Shown in pieces: positions 19,200 through 29,200 of a DNA stretch of 64,000 nt (positions within the stretch are counted from its first letter, which is position 1; every line of letters starts with the position of its first letter). Both the position numbers and the translations under genes were made by a program. The stretch comes from Deltaproteobacteria bacterium (lineage in GTDB: Bacteria; Desulfobacterota; Desulfobulbia; Desulfobulbales; Desulfurivibrionaceae), in NCBI GenBank assembly GCA_021847425.1, contig JAJZRF010000006.1, positions 1 to 64,000 on the forward strand. The letters are read 5' to 3'. A model generated the notes under the pieces. That model was not told where the DNA came from and ran no database searches. It saw only the letters and a program-made list of their open reading frames with translations.

Positions 19200-20027
19200 A
19201 TGAAAGTCGTCGCTGCGATGAACGGCCTTGTTTCCTCGGATGTCGCGGCGCTCTATGCCCTGCGGTATGCCGCGCTCTTTGACCACACCCTCTGCCTGCT
19301 CCATGTGCTCAACCCCACGGACCGGAGGGAGGAGGTGGAGATGAGCATGGCAGAAGCCGAAGAGGCGGCCTTCCATTACGGAGTCAAGACCGAACGGGTT
19401 TTCCTGACCGGAGAACCGGCCGACGCCATCGAGAAATATCTTGCCGCAACCAGAACCGACACTCTCTTCTGCAGCACCAGGATTAGAAAGAAAAAACGGT
19501 TTTTCCAGAACTCGCTCAGCGAAAAACTGAGCCGGTTGTCCCTGCCCGCCAATCTGGCCGTGCTCCGGGTCGCCCACGTGAACGCGGTTTTCGTAACCGA
19601 AAACATCCTGCTCCCCATCAGGGAAGACCGGCTGTCGGCACGGAAATTCGCTTTTTTCAGCGCCATGGCCAAGGCCTTTGGCGCCGCAACGGAGATATAC
19701 AGCATCCATCCCGCGGACAGGCGCAGAATAGATGCCATGGATACCCATACCGCCAGAATGCTGTTCCAGAAGATCAACTCACGCCTGGGCCACTATGCCA
19801 ATACCATGAAGCTCCTGGATATTCCCCTGACCATCAAGCACGCCCTGACCTCCAGCGAAGTTGACCAGATCCTTCACCACCTGGCCCGCCATAATTTCCA
19901 GCTCATGATCATCGGGGGCAGGAGGCTTGCCAAATTTCCCGGATTTTTCCGGGAAAACCCCATGGAAAGACTCTTTTGGCACACGCCGGTGAACACCATC
20001 GCCTTCTACGCCAGGGAAAAAAGATGA
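19200..20027 (+). CDS. Universal stress protein-like
   Basis: Usp-like fold, paired and translationally overlapping (ATGA) with the downstream P-type ATPase. Confidence 0.7.
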   Translation: MKVVAAMNGLVSSDVAALYALRYAALFDHTLCLLHVLNPTDRREEVEMSMAEAEEAAFHYGVKTERVFLTGEPADAIEKYLAATRTDTLFCSTRIRKKKRFFQNSLSEKLSRLSLPANLAVLRVAHVNAVFVTENILLPIREDRLSARKFAFFSAMAKAFGAATEIYSIHPADRRRIDAMDTHTARMLFQKINSRLGHYANTMKLLDIPLTIKHALTSSEVDQILHHLARHNFQLMIIGGRRLAKFPGFFRENPMERLFWHTPVNTIAFYAREKR

Positions 20028-22726
20028 CGCAGCTCTTCGCCCTCGACCGCCAAGCCCTTTTCCAGCGGCTGAAAACCTCGGAAAAAGGCCTGGACCCCGA
20101 GCAGGTAGCCCGGCGGCTCGTGGAGTTCGGCGCCAACGAGCTGGCAACCGCGGCGAAAAAAAACTACCTCCTTGCCTATCTGGGCCAGTACGGCAATTTT
20201 TTCGCCATTCTCCTGGAAGCGGCAGCCCTCCTCTCCTTTGCCGCCGATTATTACGATCCGGGTCAAGGCACGATCCTGGGCTACGCCATCCTCGGCGCGG
20301 TGATCATCAACGCCACCTTCACCTTCTGGCAGGAATACCGGGCGGACAAGGCCATGGAGGAACTGCTCAAGCTGATGCCCACCAAGGTTTCCCTGCGCCG
20401 GAATGGAAAGGTGGTCGCAACCACGGCGCACGAGATTGTGCCAGGCGACATCATGCTTCTGGAAGAGGGAGACAAGGTCGCGGCGGACGGAATTCTCATC
20501 GAGGCAACCTCGCTGTATCTCAACCTTTCCTCCCTCACCGGCGAATCAGCACCCGTGGCCCGCAATCTTCTGCCGGGCGAGACACAACGGGCCCTGGACG
20601 CCAAAAACATGATCTTTGCCGGAACCACCGTGCTTTCCGGCAGCGGGGTCGCCGTGGCCAGCGCCACGGGCAATGCCACGGAATTCGGCAAGATCGCCAG
20701 CCTCACCAAAAACGTGCGCAAGGCCATCACCCCCATGCAGCGGGAGATCGTTCACATCACCCGCATCCTCACGGTCATTGCCCTGCTCATGGGCGGCTCT
20801 TTTTTCGCCCTCGGCCTCTTTTCCGGCAAGGGGATCATGCTCGCCTCAACCTTTGCCATCGCCCTCATTGTCGCCAATGTGCCGGAAGGATTGCTGCCGA
20901 CCATTGCCCTGTCGCTCTCCCTGGCCAGCCAGCGCATGGCCCGGCACAATGCCCTGATCAAAAACCTCGACTCCGTGGAAACCCTGGGCAGCGTCACGGT
21001 CATCTGCACGGACAAAACCGGCACCCTGACCAGAAACGAAATGACTCTAACGCACCTCTGGCTGGCGGGCGGAGAACAGGTTGCCATTTCCGGGAAGGGC
21101 TACCAAGAGCCGGGAGATTTTTCCCTTGACCGCCCCAACGACACCTCGGAAGATCGCCTTGCCGCCGTGCTCATGGCAGGACTCCTCAACTGCCGCGCCA
21201 AGATCGACGGGGAAGGGTTGCACGGCGACCCCACCGAACTGGCCCTCGTCGCCGCGGCCCGCAAAAAGGGGATCAGCCCGCCGGCCATGAAAAAGGTCCA
21301 GGAATTCATCTTCACCAGCGAGCGCAAGATGATGTCATCCGTCTATCAGGATGGGGATGCAACCAGGCTCTTTGCCAAGGGCGCGGTGGAGGCGCTGCTG
21401 CCCCGATGCACCTCCTGCCTGGCCGAGGACAACTCGGTGCAGCCCTTCACCGATGCGGCAAGGGAGGCCACCCTTGCCCAGGCCAAGGAGTTCGAAAGCC
21501 AGGCCTTGCGGGTGCTGGTGATCGCCCGTAACGACAAGGCGAGTGAAGAAGGCTTGACCCTGCTGGGCCTTGCCGCCATCATGGATCTGCCTCGCCAGGG
21601 CGTGTCCGAGGCGGTGGCAACCTGCAAAGCCGCCGGCATCCGGACCATGATGATCACCGGCGACAACCCGCGCACCGCCGCCGCCATTGCCGGGCAAATC
21701 GGCATGCTGCACGACCGGGTCATCACCGGCCCCGAACTGGAAACCATGGGTGATGAGCAACTGGAGGAAATCCTTGCCAAAGAGACGGTCCTCTTTGCCC
21801 GCATGGCCAGCAGCCAGAAGCTGCGCATCGCCACGGCTCTTCAGAGCCTCGACGAGGTGGTGGCCATGACCGGCGACGGGGTCAACGACGCGCCCGCCCT
21901 CAAAAAAGCGGACATCGGCATCGCCATGGGCCTCTCCGGCTCCGAAGTCGCCAAGGAAGCGGCGGACATGGTGCTGCTCGATGACAACTTCTCCTCCATC
22001 GTCATCGCCATTGAGGAAGGCCGGACCGTGTATTTCAACATCAAGAAATTCGTCACCTACATCCTCTCCCACAACGCGCCGGAACTGGTGCCCTATATCC
22101 TGCAGTTTTTCCTGAAAATCCCGCTGCCGCTCTCGGTGATCCAGATCATCTCCATTGATCTCGGTTCGGACATGCTTCCCGGCTTGGCCTTGGGCAGCGA
22201 AAGACCGGAAAAAAACATCATGAACCAGCCGCCGGTGAGCAGAAAGGGAAAAATTCTCGACCGGGAGGTGTTCCTGCGGGGCTATTTTTTTCTGGGGCTT
22301 ATCGAGGCCACGGCCGCCATGGCCGCCTTCCTCTTCTTCCTCCTCTTGCATGGCTGGCAATACGGGACCGTGGTTCTTGCCGATCCCTTGCTGCACCGGC
22401 AGGCCATGACCATGACCCTGCTGGGCGTGATCTCCTGCCAGATGTTCAATGCCTGGACCATGCGGAGCTGGGAATTTTCCGCCTTCAGCCTCGGATTCTT
22501 TTCCAACCGCCTGATGCTGTGGGCCATGGCGGTCAATCTGGCCTGGGCCTGGGCACTGCTCAACGTGGCCGCGGTGCAGAGGGTGTTCAACACCGCCCAT
22601 GTGCCATTGACCGATCTCTGGATATTGCTGCTCTTTCCCATCCTGCTCTTTGCCGGGCATGAACTGTACAAATGGCTGCGGTGCCACGGGAAAAGCCGCA
22701 GCACCGCCCAGCCGGATCGCGCCTGA
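20024..22726 (+). CDS. Cation-transporting P-type ATPase (P2)
   Basis: SLTGESAPV, CTDKTGTLTRNEMT, MITGDNPRTA, MTGDGVNDAPALKKADIGIAMG. Confidence 0.96.
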   Translation: MTQLFALDRQALFQRLKTSEKGLDPEQVARRLVEFGANELATAAKKNYLLAYLGQYGNFFAILLEAAALLSFAADYYDPGQGTILGYAILGAVIINATFTFWQEYRADKAMEELLKLMPTKVSLRRNGKVVATTAHEIVPGDIMLLEEGDKVAADGILIEATSLYLNLSSLTGESAPVARNLLPGETQRALDAKNMIFAGTTVLSGSGVAVASATGNATEFGKIASLTKNVRKAITPMQREIVHITRILTVIALLMGGSFFALGLFSGKGIMLASTFAIALIVANVPEGLLPTIALSLSLASQRMARHNALIKNLDSVETLGSVTVICTDKTGTLTRNEMTLTHLWLAGGEQVAISGKGYQEPGDFSLDRPNDTSEDRLAAVLMAGLLNCRAKIDGEGLHGDPTELALVAAARKKGISPPAMKKVQEFIFTSERKMMSSVYQDGDATRLFAKGAVEALLPRCTSCLAEDNSVQPFTDAAREATLAQAKEFESQALRVLVIARNDKASEEGLTLLGLAAIMDLPRQGVSEAVATCKAAGIRTMMITGDNPRTAAAIAGQIGMLHDRVITGPELETMGDEQLEEILAKETVLFARMASSQKLRIATALQSLDEVVAMTGDGVNDAPALKKADIGIAMGLSGSEVAKEAADMVLLDDNFSSIVIAIEEGRTVYFNIKKFVTYILSHNAPELVPYILQFFLKIPLPLSVIQIISIDLGSDMLPGLALGSERPEKNIMNQPPVSRKGKILDREVFLRGYFFLGLIEATAAMAAFLFFLLLHGWQYGTVVLADPLLHRQAMTMTLLGVISCQMFNAWTMRSWEFSAFSLGFFSNRLMLWAMAVNLAWAWALLNVAAVQRVFNTAHVPLTDLWILLLFPILLFAGHELYKWLRCHGKSRSTAQPDRA

Positions 22727-22871
22727 GCAGATCCCATGCTCCCATTCCCTTACGCCGCGTGCGCCATTTTTTTTCTTCGCAACCCTCTCTAAAAATGATA
22801 CCCTTGCCGATGTAAGATAATCAGCCTTCGGCTGCTCCTGTCATTTGAAAATCGAAACGGATGCGCACGCC

Positions 22872-23768
22872 ATGACCACCATTGATTTCAACGCCCAGCG
22901 CCTTGATCATGCCAAGCAGATCGTCAGCAAGATCAAGCTGCCGGCCCAGCCCACCATCGTCATTGAGATCAACAAGGAAATGCGCACCGAACATCCCCAC
23001 TTTGCACGCATCGCAAATCTGGTGACGCAGGATGCCTCGATAAGCGCCAAGGTCATCAACGTCATCAACTCGCCTTTCTTCGGCCTGGCCAACAAGTGCG
23101 AATCCATCGTCAAGGCCCTCACCTTCATGGGGCTGGAAAATTTCCGCAAGGTGGTGCTCACCGCCTGCCTGCAGGATGCCTTGGGCGGCGGCACCGCAAC
23201 GGACAAGGTGTTTTGGGATCATTCCCTGCACACGGCGGTGGCGGCGGAATCCCTGGCCAAGACCATGCGCGGCATCCTGACCGCCGAGGATATCACCCCG
23301 GACATGGCCTACATGACCGGTCTGTTCCACGACTGCGCCATCCCGATGCTGCTCAAACGCAGCCCGGAATACCAGCCGTTCACCGATGCCGCCCTCAGCC
23401 ATCAGCGCGACATCATCCAGGATGAAGACACGGTGGTCGGCTCCGACCACTGCGTGGTGGGAGGGCTGCTGGCCAAAACCTGGTCGCTGCCCGATGCGGT
23501 ATGCAAGACCATCATCCACCACCATACCTCCAACCTCGCCGGGCAGGGCGCCGTGCCGGCCAAGCTCATTGCCCTCACCAGGGTCGCCGACTACCTCGCC
23601 TACACCTTTGGCTTTTCCATCGGCATGATGGACCGGATCATCGATGGCGAATGGGACCCTGAGGAATGGAGCGAAGTCAACGACTCCGTGCTGCATGAGC
23701 TAAATCTGGGGCCGGACGACCTCATCGACATGAAAGATCAGATCTTCGAGCAGCTCTCCGTTCAGTGA
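22872..23768 (+). CDS. HDOD-domain protein
   Basis: LPAQPTIVIEINKEM..; ISAKVINVINSPFFGL..; GLFHDCAIPMLL. Confidence 0.9.
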   Translation: MTTIDFNAQRLDHAKQIVSKIKLPAQPTIVIEINKEMRTEHPHFARIANLVTQDASISAKVINVINSPFFGLANKCESIVKALTFMGLENFRKVVLTACLQDALGGGTATDKVFWDHSLHTAVAAESLAKTMRGILTAEDITPDMAYMTGLFHDCAIPMLLKRSPEYQPFTDAALSHQRDIIQDEDTVVGSDHCVVGGLLAKTWSLPDAVCKTIIHHHTSNLAGQGAVPAKLIALTRVADYLAYTFGFSIGMMDRIIDGEWDPEEWSEVNDSVLHELNLGPDDLIDMKDQIFEQLSVQ

Positions 23769-24107
23769 TCCCCGCCAGGGGCCTCATCCATATTCCCAAG
23801 CCTTACGGGTCAGCGGAAGAATATCCGCCCGGAAATCGACCCCGCCTCGACAACTGAAACCCGCCTGATTCCAATTCCCGCTGTCCCATGCGTTACAAGC
23901 AGGTACTGTGTGCCACGAAATTTCCCTGGTTGCCGCAAAAGCGCCAGGACTCAAAAACAAATCGGCGGCTCCATTAAGCAAACCCCGGAATGAGGCGATG
24001 CAGGCGGCCGGCAACACCCGTCGCGCTCCCTATGCCCGCCTCCGGCAACGAGGCAGACAGCCGGAGATTTTTCCGCAAATCAGGATTGACGAAAGCGGCA
24101 CATTGCG

Positions 24108-24133
24108 CGTATTATATTACGTATGATAATACG
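24108..24133. promoter_or_regulatory. Candidate antitoxin operator
   Basis: CGTATTAT-attacgtatg-ATAATACG inverted repeat upstream of Phd-like antitoxin. Confidence 0.5.
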
Positions 24134-24154
24134 ACAAATAAGGAGGGCCATGAC

Positions 24155-24445
24155 ATGCGGGCAAACTTTACGCGGGATGAGATGATCAGCGCCACTGCCG
24201 CGGCAAAGAATTTCGGCAGGGTCGTTACGGAGCTTGCCGAACACAAAAGGGACAAGACCGCCGTAGTCAAAAACAATGAAATCACCGCGGTCATCCTGCC
24301 GGTCGAGGAGTATGAATACATGGCGGACATCGTCGAGTTCGTCGAACACCTCGAAATTTACGACCTCGTCACCAAGAGAAAGAAAGACACCGGCAAACGG
24401 ATTCCCCTGGACTCGCTCCTGCAGGAGGAAGGCATTGCCTTATAA
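24155..24445 (+). CDS. Phd/YefM-family antitoxin
   Basis: ISATAAAKNFGRVVTELAEHKRDKTAVVKNNEITAVILPVEEYE. Confidence 0.9.
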   Translation: MRANFTRDEMISATAAAKNFGRVVTELAEHKRDKTAVVKNNEITAVILPVEEYEYMADIVEFVEHLEIYDLVTKRKKDTGKRIPLDSLLQEEGIAL

Positions 24446-24482
24446 AGCTGAGTTGAGCAGCTTGCCTGCTCAAACGAAACTT

Positions 24483-24797
24483 ATGCCCTTTGGGTACAAG
24501 ATGGTGTTCACCGAGGACGCGGCCGCCGATTTCAGAGCCCTGGACGGTTCGCTCAAGAAACCGGTCGCAGCGCAGCTCAAAAAGCTGGAAGCCTCCCCCT
24601 ATCTCGGCCAGCCGCTCGGCAACATGCGCGGTTTTGACCTGACCGGTTATTACAAGCTGTATGCGGTCCGGAAATCGATCCGGGTGATGTACCGGATCGT
24701 GGAGGACGAAGTGATCGTCGAGGTGGTCGGGATCGGCAAGCGGGCGGATTTCGAGGTCTATGCCGACGTGGCCCGGAGATTGCTCAGAAAGGAATAA
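24483..24797 (+). CDS. RelE/ParE-family toxin
   Basis: FTEDAAADFRALDGSLKKPVAAQLKKLEASPYLGQPLG..YYKLYAVRKSIRVMYRIVEDEVIVEVVGIGKR. Confidence 0.92.
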   Translation: MPFGYKMVFTEDAAADFRALDGSLKKPVAAQLKKLEASPYLGQPLGNMRGFDLTGYYKLYAVRKSIRVMYRIVEDEVIVEVVGIGKRADFEVYADVARRLLRKE

Positions 24798-25026
24798 AGA
24801 CCATCAGAAAGTCACGCTAAACACGGCTGCGGAAAAACAGGGGGATGTCCCGCTTCCCATTGCTGAGCCTATCTCAATTCCTCGCATCGCACGGAGTGCC
24901 TCCTTTCTTACAGGTCGGTGGCGCGTTGCCTGCGTATCAAAATAACCTTGATATTATTTTTACAGTCTGATTATATAATAAATATATGATTAAGATCAGA
25001 AGTAAATATAATATATTGGTTATTTT

Positions 25027-25497
25027 ATGAAAGCGAAATACAAGCAGATTGCCCGACTACAGCTCGACGCCACCTTGTCGCTGTTCGGCGTAGTAAGGAA
25101 CATGCAGCCTCCGGCAAAGGGCTGGATACGGGCGGTGCGTGAGGCGCTTGGTATGTCCGGCAAGCAGTTAGCCCACCGGCTCAATGTTTCCCAGCCCCGC
25201 GTCCATAGGCTGGAGCAGGACGAGCCCTCCGGCGCGTTGACGCTCAAGACCATGCGCCAAGCGGCCGAGGCGCTGGATTGTATCTTTGTCTATGCTCTTG
25301 TCCCCCGTTCTTCGCTGGAAAACACCGTAAGGGAACAGGCCCGGCTGGTGACCGGCGAGCGGCTGCAACGGGTAGCCCACACCATGCTTCTGGAGGCACA
25401 GGGCCTTTCCGGCAAGGAACAACAAGCCTCCTTGGATGCAGCCATAGAGGAGCTGGTACGAGAGACGCCCACGGATCTTTGGGATATGAAATCATGA
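25027..25497 (+). CDS. Mobile mystery protein A-like XRE-family HTH protein
   Basis: LRxALGMSGKQLAHRLNVSQPRVHRLEQDEPSGALTLKTMRQAAEALDC; paired with Fic protein. Confidence 0.85.
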   Translation: MKAKYKQIARLQLDATLSLFGVVRNMQPPAKGWIRAVREALGMSGKQLAHRLNVSQPRVHRLEQDEPSGALTLKTMRQAAEALDCIFVYALVPRSSLENTVREQARLVTGERLQRVAHTMLLEAQGLSGKEQQASLDAAIEELVRETPTDLWDMKS

Positions 25498-26078
25498 AAT
25501 TCGATACCCCGGAAGGGGCAACCCCGCTTGACCCCGATGAAACTGAAGGGTTGCTGCTTTCTCATATCACCACACGGGCTGAGCTGGATCGCTGGGAACA
25601 GGAAAACATAGCCGAGGCCGAGGCGTGGGCTTTCCGCCGCGCCCATCCTGACATCCTCTCCGATGGTTTTGTCAAGCGACTGCACAAGCGGATGTTCGGC
25701 CATGTCTGGCGCTGGGCCGGATCATATCGGAAAACCGGCAAGAATATTGGCGTACCCGCTTGGCAGATAGCCACGGAGTTGCGTGCCCTCTGTGAGGATT
25801 GCGCGGCCTGGATTGATCATGGTGTCTATCCGCCGGACGAGATAGCCGTGCACTTCCATCACCGGCTTACGGCAATTCATCCCTTTGCCAACGGCAATGG
25901 CCGCCATGCCCGATTGATAACCGACATCCTTCTGGCGCAGCTGCTCAAGCAACCACGCTTTACCTGGGGGAGCGGCAACTTGGTCAATGCCGGGGAATGC
26001 CGGAAACAGTATGTCAATGCACTGCGTGCCGCCGACCGGCATGATTACGGGCCGCTGCTGGCCTTTGTGCGTTCATAG
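25494..26078 (+). CDS. Mobile mystery protein B-like Fic/DOC protein
   Basis: Fic core HPFANGNGRHAR; start overlaps mmpA stop. Confidence 0.9.
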   Translation: MKFDTPEGATPLDPDETEGLLLSHITTRAELDRWEQENIAEAEAWAFRRAHPDILSDGFVKRLHKRMFGHVWRWAGSYRKTGKNIGVPAWQIATELRALCEDCAAWIDHGVYPPDEIAVHFHHRLTAIHPFANGNGRHARLITDILLAQLLKQPRFTWGSGNLVNAGECRKQYVNALRAADRHDYGPLLAFVRS

Positions 26079-26243
26079 CGGAGTATTCCGTAGTCAGCAG
26101 GCAAATGCTTTGCCACTATCTAGCTCTTCCTCATGATCTTCAACTGCCCGGTTCATCTCCACGGGTATGGGTGCACATGGGGCACGTTGCTTGCTAATTA
26201 GCTAAAACAACCTTCAATATTCAGAATAGAAAAATAGCAAGCA

Positions 26244-29200
26244 ACGTCCCGTTAAGCCCGCGGTGGCAAACTTGACCGATTCGCTGGACATCATCACCGG
26301 CAACTTCTCAGCCACCTGCCCGGTGGCAAACGCCGTGCCGCCCCGCGCAGCGATAGGCCCATCCTTCTCAGCCACCTGCCCGGTGGCAAACTGCCGAAAA
26401 GACCTTGTTCATGGCGAGTGAGTCTTCTCAGCCACCTGCCCGGTGGCAAACTTATTCCAGAATTAATAGATGCAATATTTTTACTTCTCAGCCACCTGCC
26501 CGGTGGCAAACAGCAAAGCTTCTCGCTCTGCCTTGTGCACTCCCTTCTCAGCCACCTGCCCGGTGGCAAACATCCAGCTGAGCGTTGCTCCGACATCAAT
26601 TCACTTCTCAGCCACCTGCCCGGTGGCAAACACCCTGTCGTCGGCATAAGACTTTGTGCGGTCCTTCTCAGCCACCTGCCCGGTGGCAAACGCCGTGGAG
26701 GACTGGATTAATCCCCGCAGCCGCTTCTCAGCCACCTGCCCGGTGGCAAACCTTGATTCCTGCTTTCCAGGATTTTTCACTACCTTCTCAGCCACCTGCC
26801 CGGTGGCAAACGCAATGGCCCGGTCCATTTCATCCCGACTCCACTTCTCAGCCACCTGCCCGGTGGCAAACGTTCCTTTATAATACCCATCATTCTTGTT
26901 TTTCTTCTCAGCCACCTGCCCGGTGGCAAACTTTGGCAGATGCGCAAAGGACATTTGCGAGCTCTTCTCAGCCACCTGCCCGGTGGCAAACTCGGGAGCC
27001 ATGCGGAAACGAAAAGAGCAACACTTCTCAGCCACCTGCCCGGTGGCAAACTGCTCGGGTACCCCGTTGAAATGATATCTATCCTTCTCAGCCACCTGCC
27101 CGGTGGCAAACGGCTTGAAGTAATCAGGCACGAACCCGCCCAACTTCTCAGCCACCTGCCCGGTGGCAAACGGTGGTTACTTCCACCGGGACTCCGGCAT
27201 TCACTTCTCAGCCACCTGCCCGGTGGCAAACCCACAGTTGAGCATGTCGGGCAATTGCTGCAACTTCTCAGCCACCTGCCCGGTGGCAAACTCCGGCCTT
27301 GACGCCAGCAGGGCAAACTCCAGCTTCTCAGCCACCTGCCCGGTGGCAAACATCCCGCAGGAAGGGTGGACAACCACCGGCCACTTCTCAGCCACCTGCC
27401 CGGTGGCAAACGATCTCCCCGGCCAACATCTGCATGATCACCTCTTCTCAGCCACCTGCCCGGTGGCAAACGGATTTTCCGGCCGAATCAAACAGCGACG
27501 TGCAGCTTCTCAGCCACCTGCCCGGTGGCAAACCGGAGTCAGGTTTGTTATCCGCACATCATATTCTTCTCAGCCACCTGCCCGGTGGCAAACCACGACC
27601 GCCGCCAATTTCGCTATCGCCCCCACTTCTCAGCCACCTGCCCGGTGGCAAACTGGCCGCCTGGATCGCCTCGGCGTCAACATTCCTTCTCAGCCACCTG
27701 CCCGGTGGCAAACAGAGTGGGATATGGAAGGCAACCCGATCAATGCTTCTCAGCCACCTGCCCGGTGGCAAACGTATGTGTCAGGGAATTATGCCTACGC
27801 CATTGCTTCTCAGCCACCTGCCCGGTGGCAAACGGTGGGGGTTGTTTCGATACGGATCGTCGGCTCTTCTCAGCCACCTGCCCGGTGGCAAACGACATTA
27901 ATGATGAGGCGGCGCGTATTCTTCGCTTCTCAGCCACCTGCCCGGTGGCAAACGAGATTTATTTCGGGCTTCGACTTGTCGTGCCCTTCTCAGCCACCTG
28001 CCCGGTGGCAAACTTTATTGGCTAGTTTCTCGGCTAGTTTTCTACCTTCTCAGCCACCTGCCCGGTGGCAAACAATGACGATATGCTGCCCAGGCCGTAC
28101 TATGGTCTTCTCAGCCACCTGCCCGGTGGCAAACTTTTTGCTCATTTTTATCCTCCTAGTCGTCCACTTCTCAGCCACCTGCCCGGTGGCAAACCGACGT
28201 ACTCCATGGCATGCCGGTGATGTCCTCTTCTCAGCCACCTGCCCGGTGGCAAACAATCCCCGCCCGTCTCCTGAACTTTTTCGTTGCTTCTCAGCCACCT
28301 GCCCGGTGGCAAACGGCCTGCTACAGCGCGGAGCGGGTGCATTGCGCTTCTCAGCCACCTGCCCGGTGGCAAACTGTTTCCTCCCTAGGTTTGCCGCACG
28401 ACAGGACTTCTCAGCCACCTGCCCGGTGGCAAACCATCATCGGCAATGCCGATAGCCTCGCCGGGCCTTCTCAGCCACCTGCCCGGTGGCAAACTTATCC
28501 CCGGATGGCAAACCCACACGTTTTGACTTCTCAGCCACCTGCCCGGTGGCAAACGGTCCGCCCATGGCCGCACCTATGCCCAAAATCTTCTCAGCCACCT
28601 GCCCGGTGGCAAACTCAGTTCCGCGATGCGACCCCCTCCGGGGACTCTTCTCAGCCACCTGCCCGGTGGCAAACGCCTTCAGCTACGGACCATCCCAGAC
28701 CACCTGCTTCTCAGCCACCTGCCCGGTGGCAAACACAGCCAACCACCGTTATCCTGCCACCCCGGCCTTCTCAGCCACCTGCCCGGTGGCAAAAGGCCAG
28801 CGGGTAGAGCTGGGCTGCCGCCCGCACTTCTCAGCCACCTGCCCGGTGGCAAACTGAGGAAGCTGACCCGTGGCGTGAAGAAGCATCTTCTCAGCCACCT
28901 GCCCGGTGGCAAACGGTTGCATCCTGGGGCAGTCCACGGCGCTCCACTTCTCAGCCACCTGCCCGGTGGCAAACGGCGGGGGCCGGCGGAAAAGTAAAAT
29001 GTCGATCTTCTCAGCCACCTGCCCGGTGGCAAACAACAACCTGGCTCGCGGTCCGGTGCGATGACTCTTCTCAGCCACCTGCCCGGTGGCAAACGTGTTT
29101 TTCGCCACCGGCGCCAGCGCCGACCACTTCTCAGCCACCTGCCCGGTGGCAAACTTGAGCTGAGACGCGGGAAACCGAAACAGGAGCTTCTCAGCCACCT

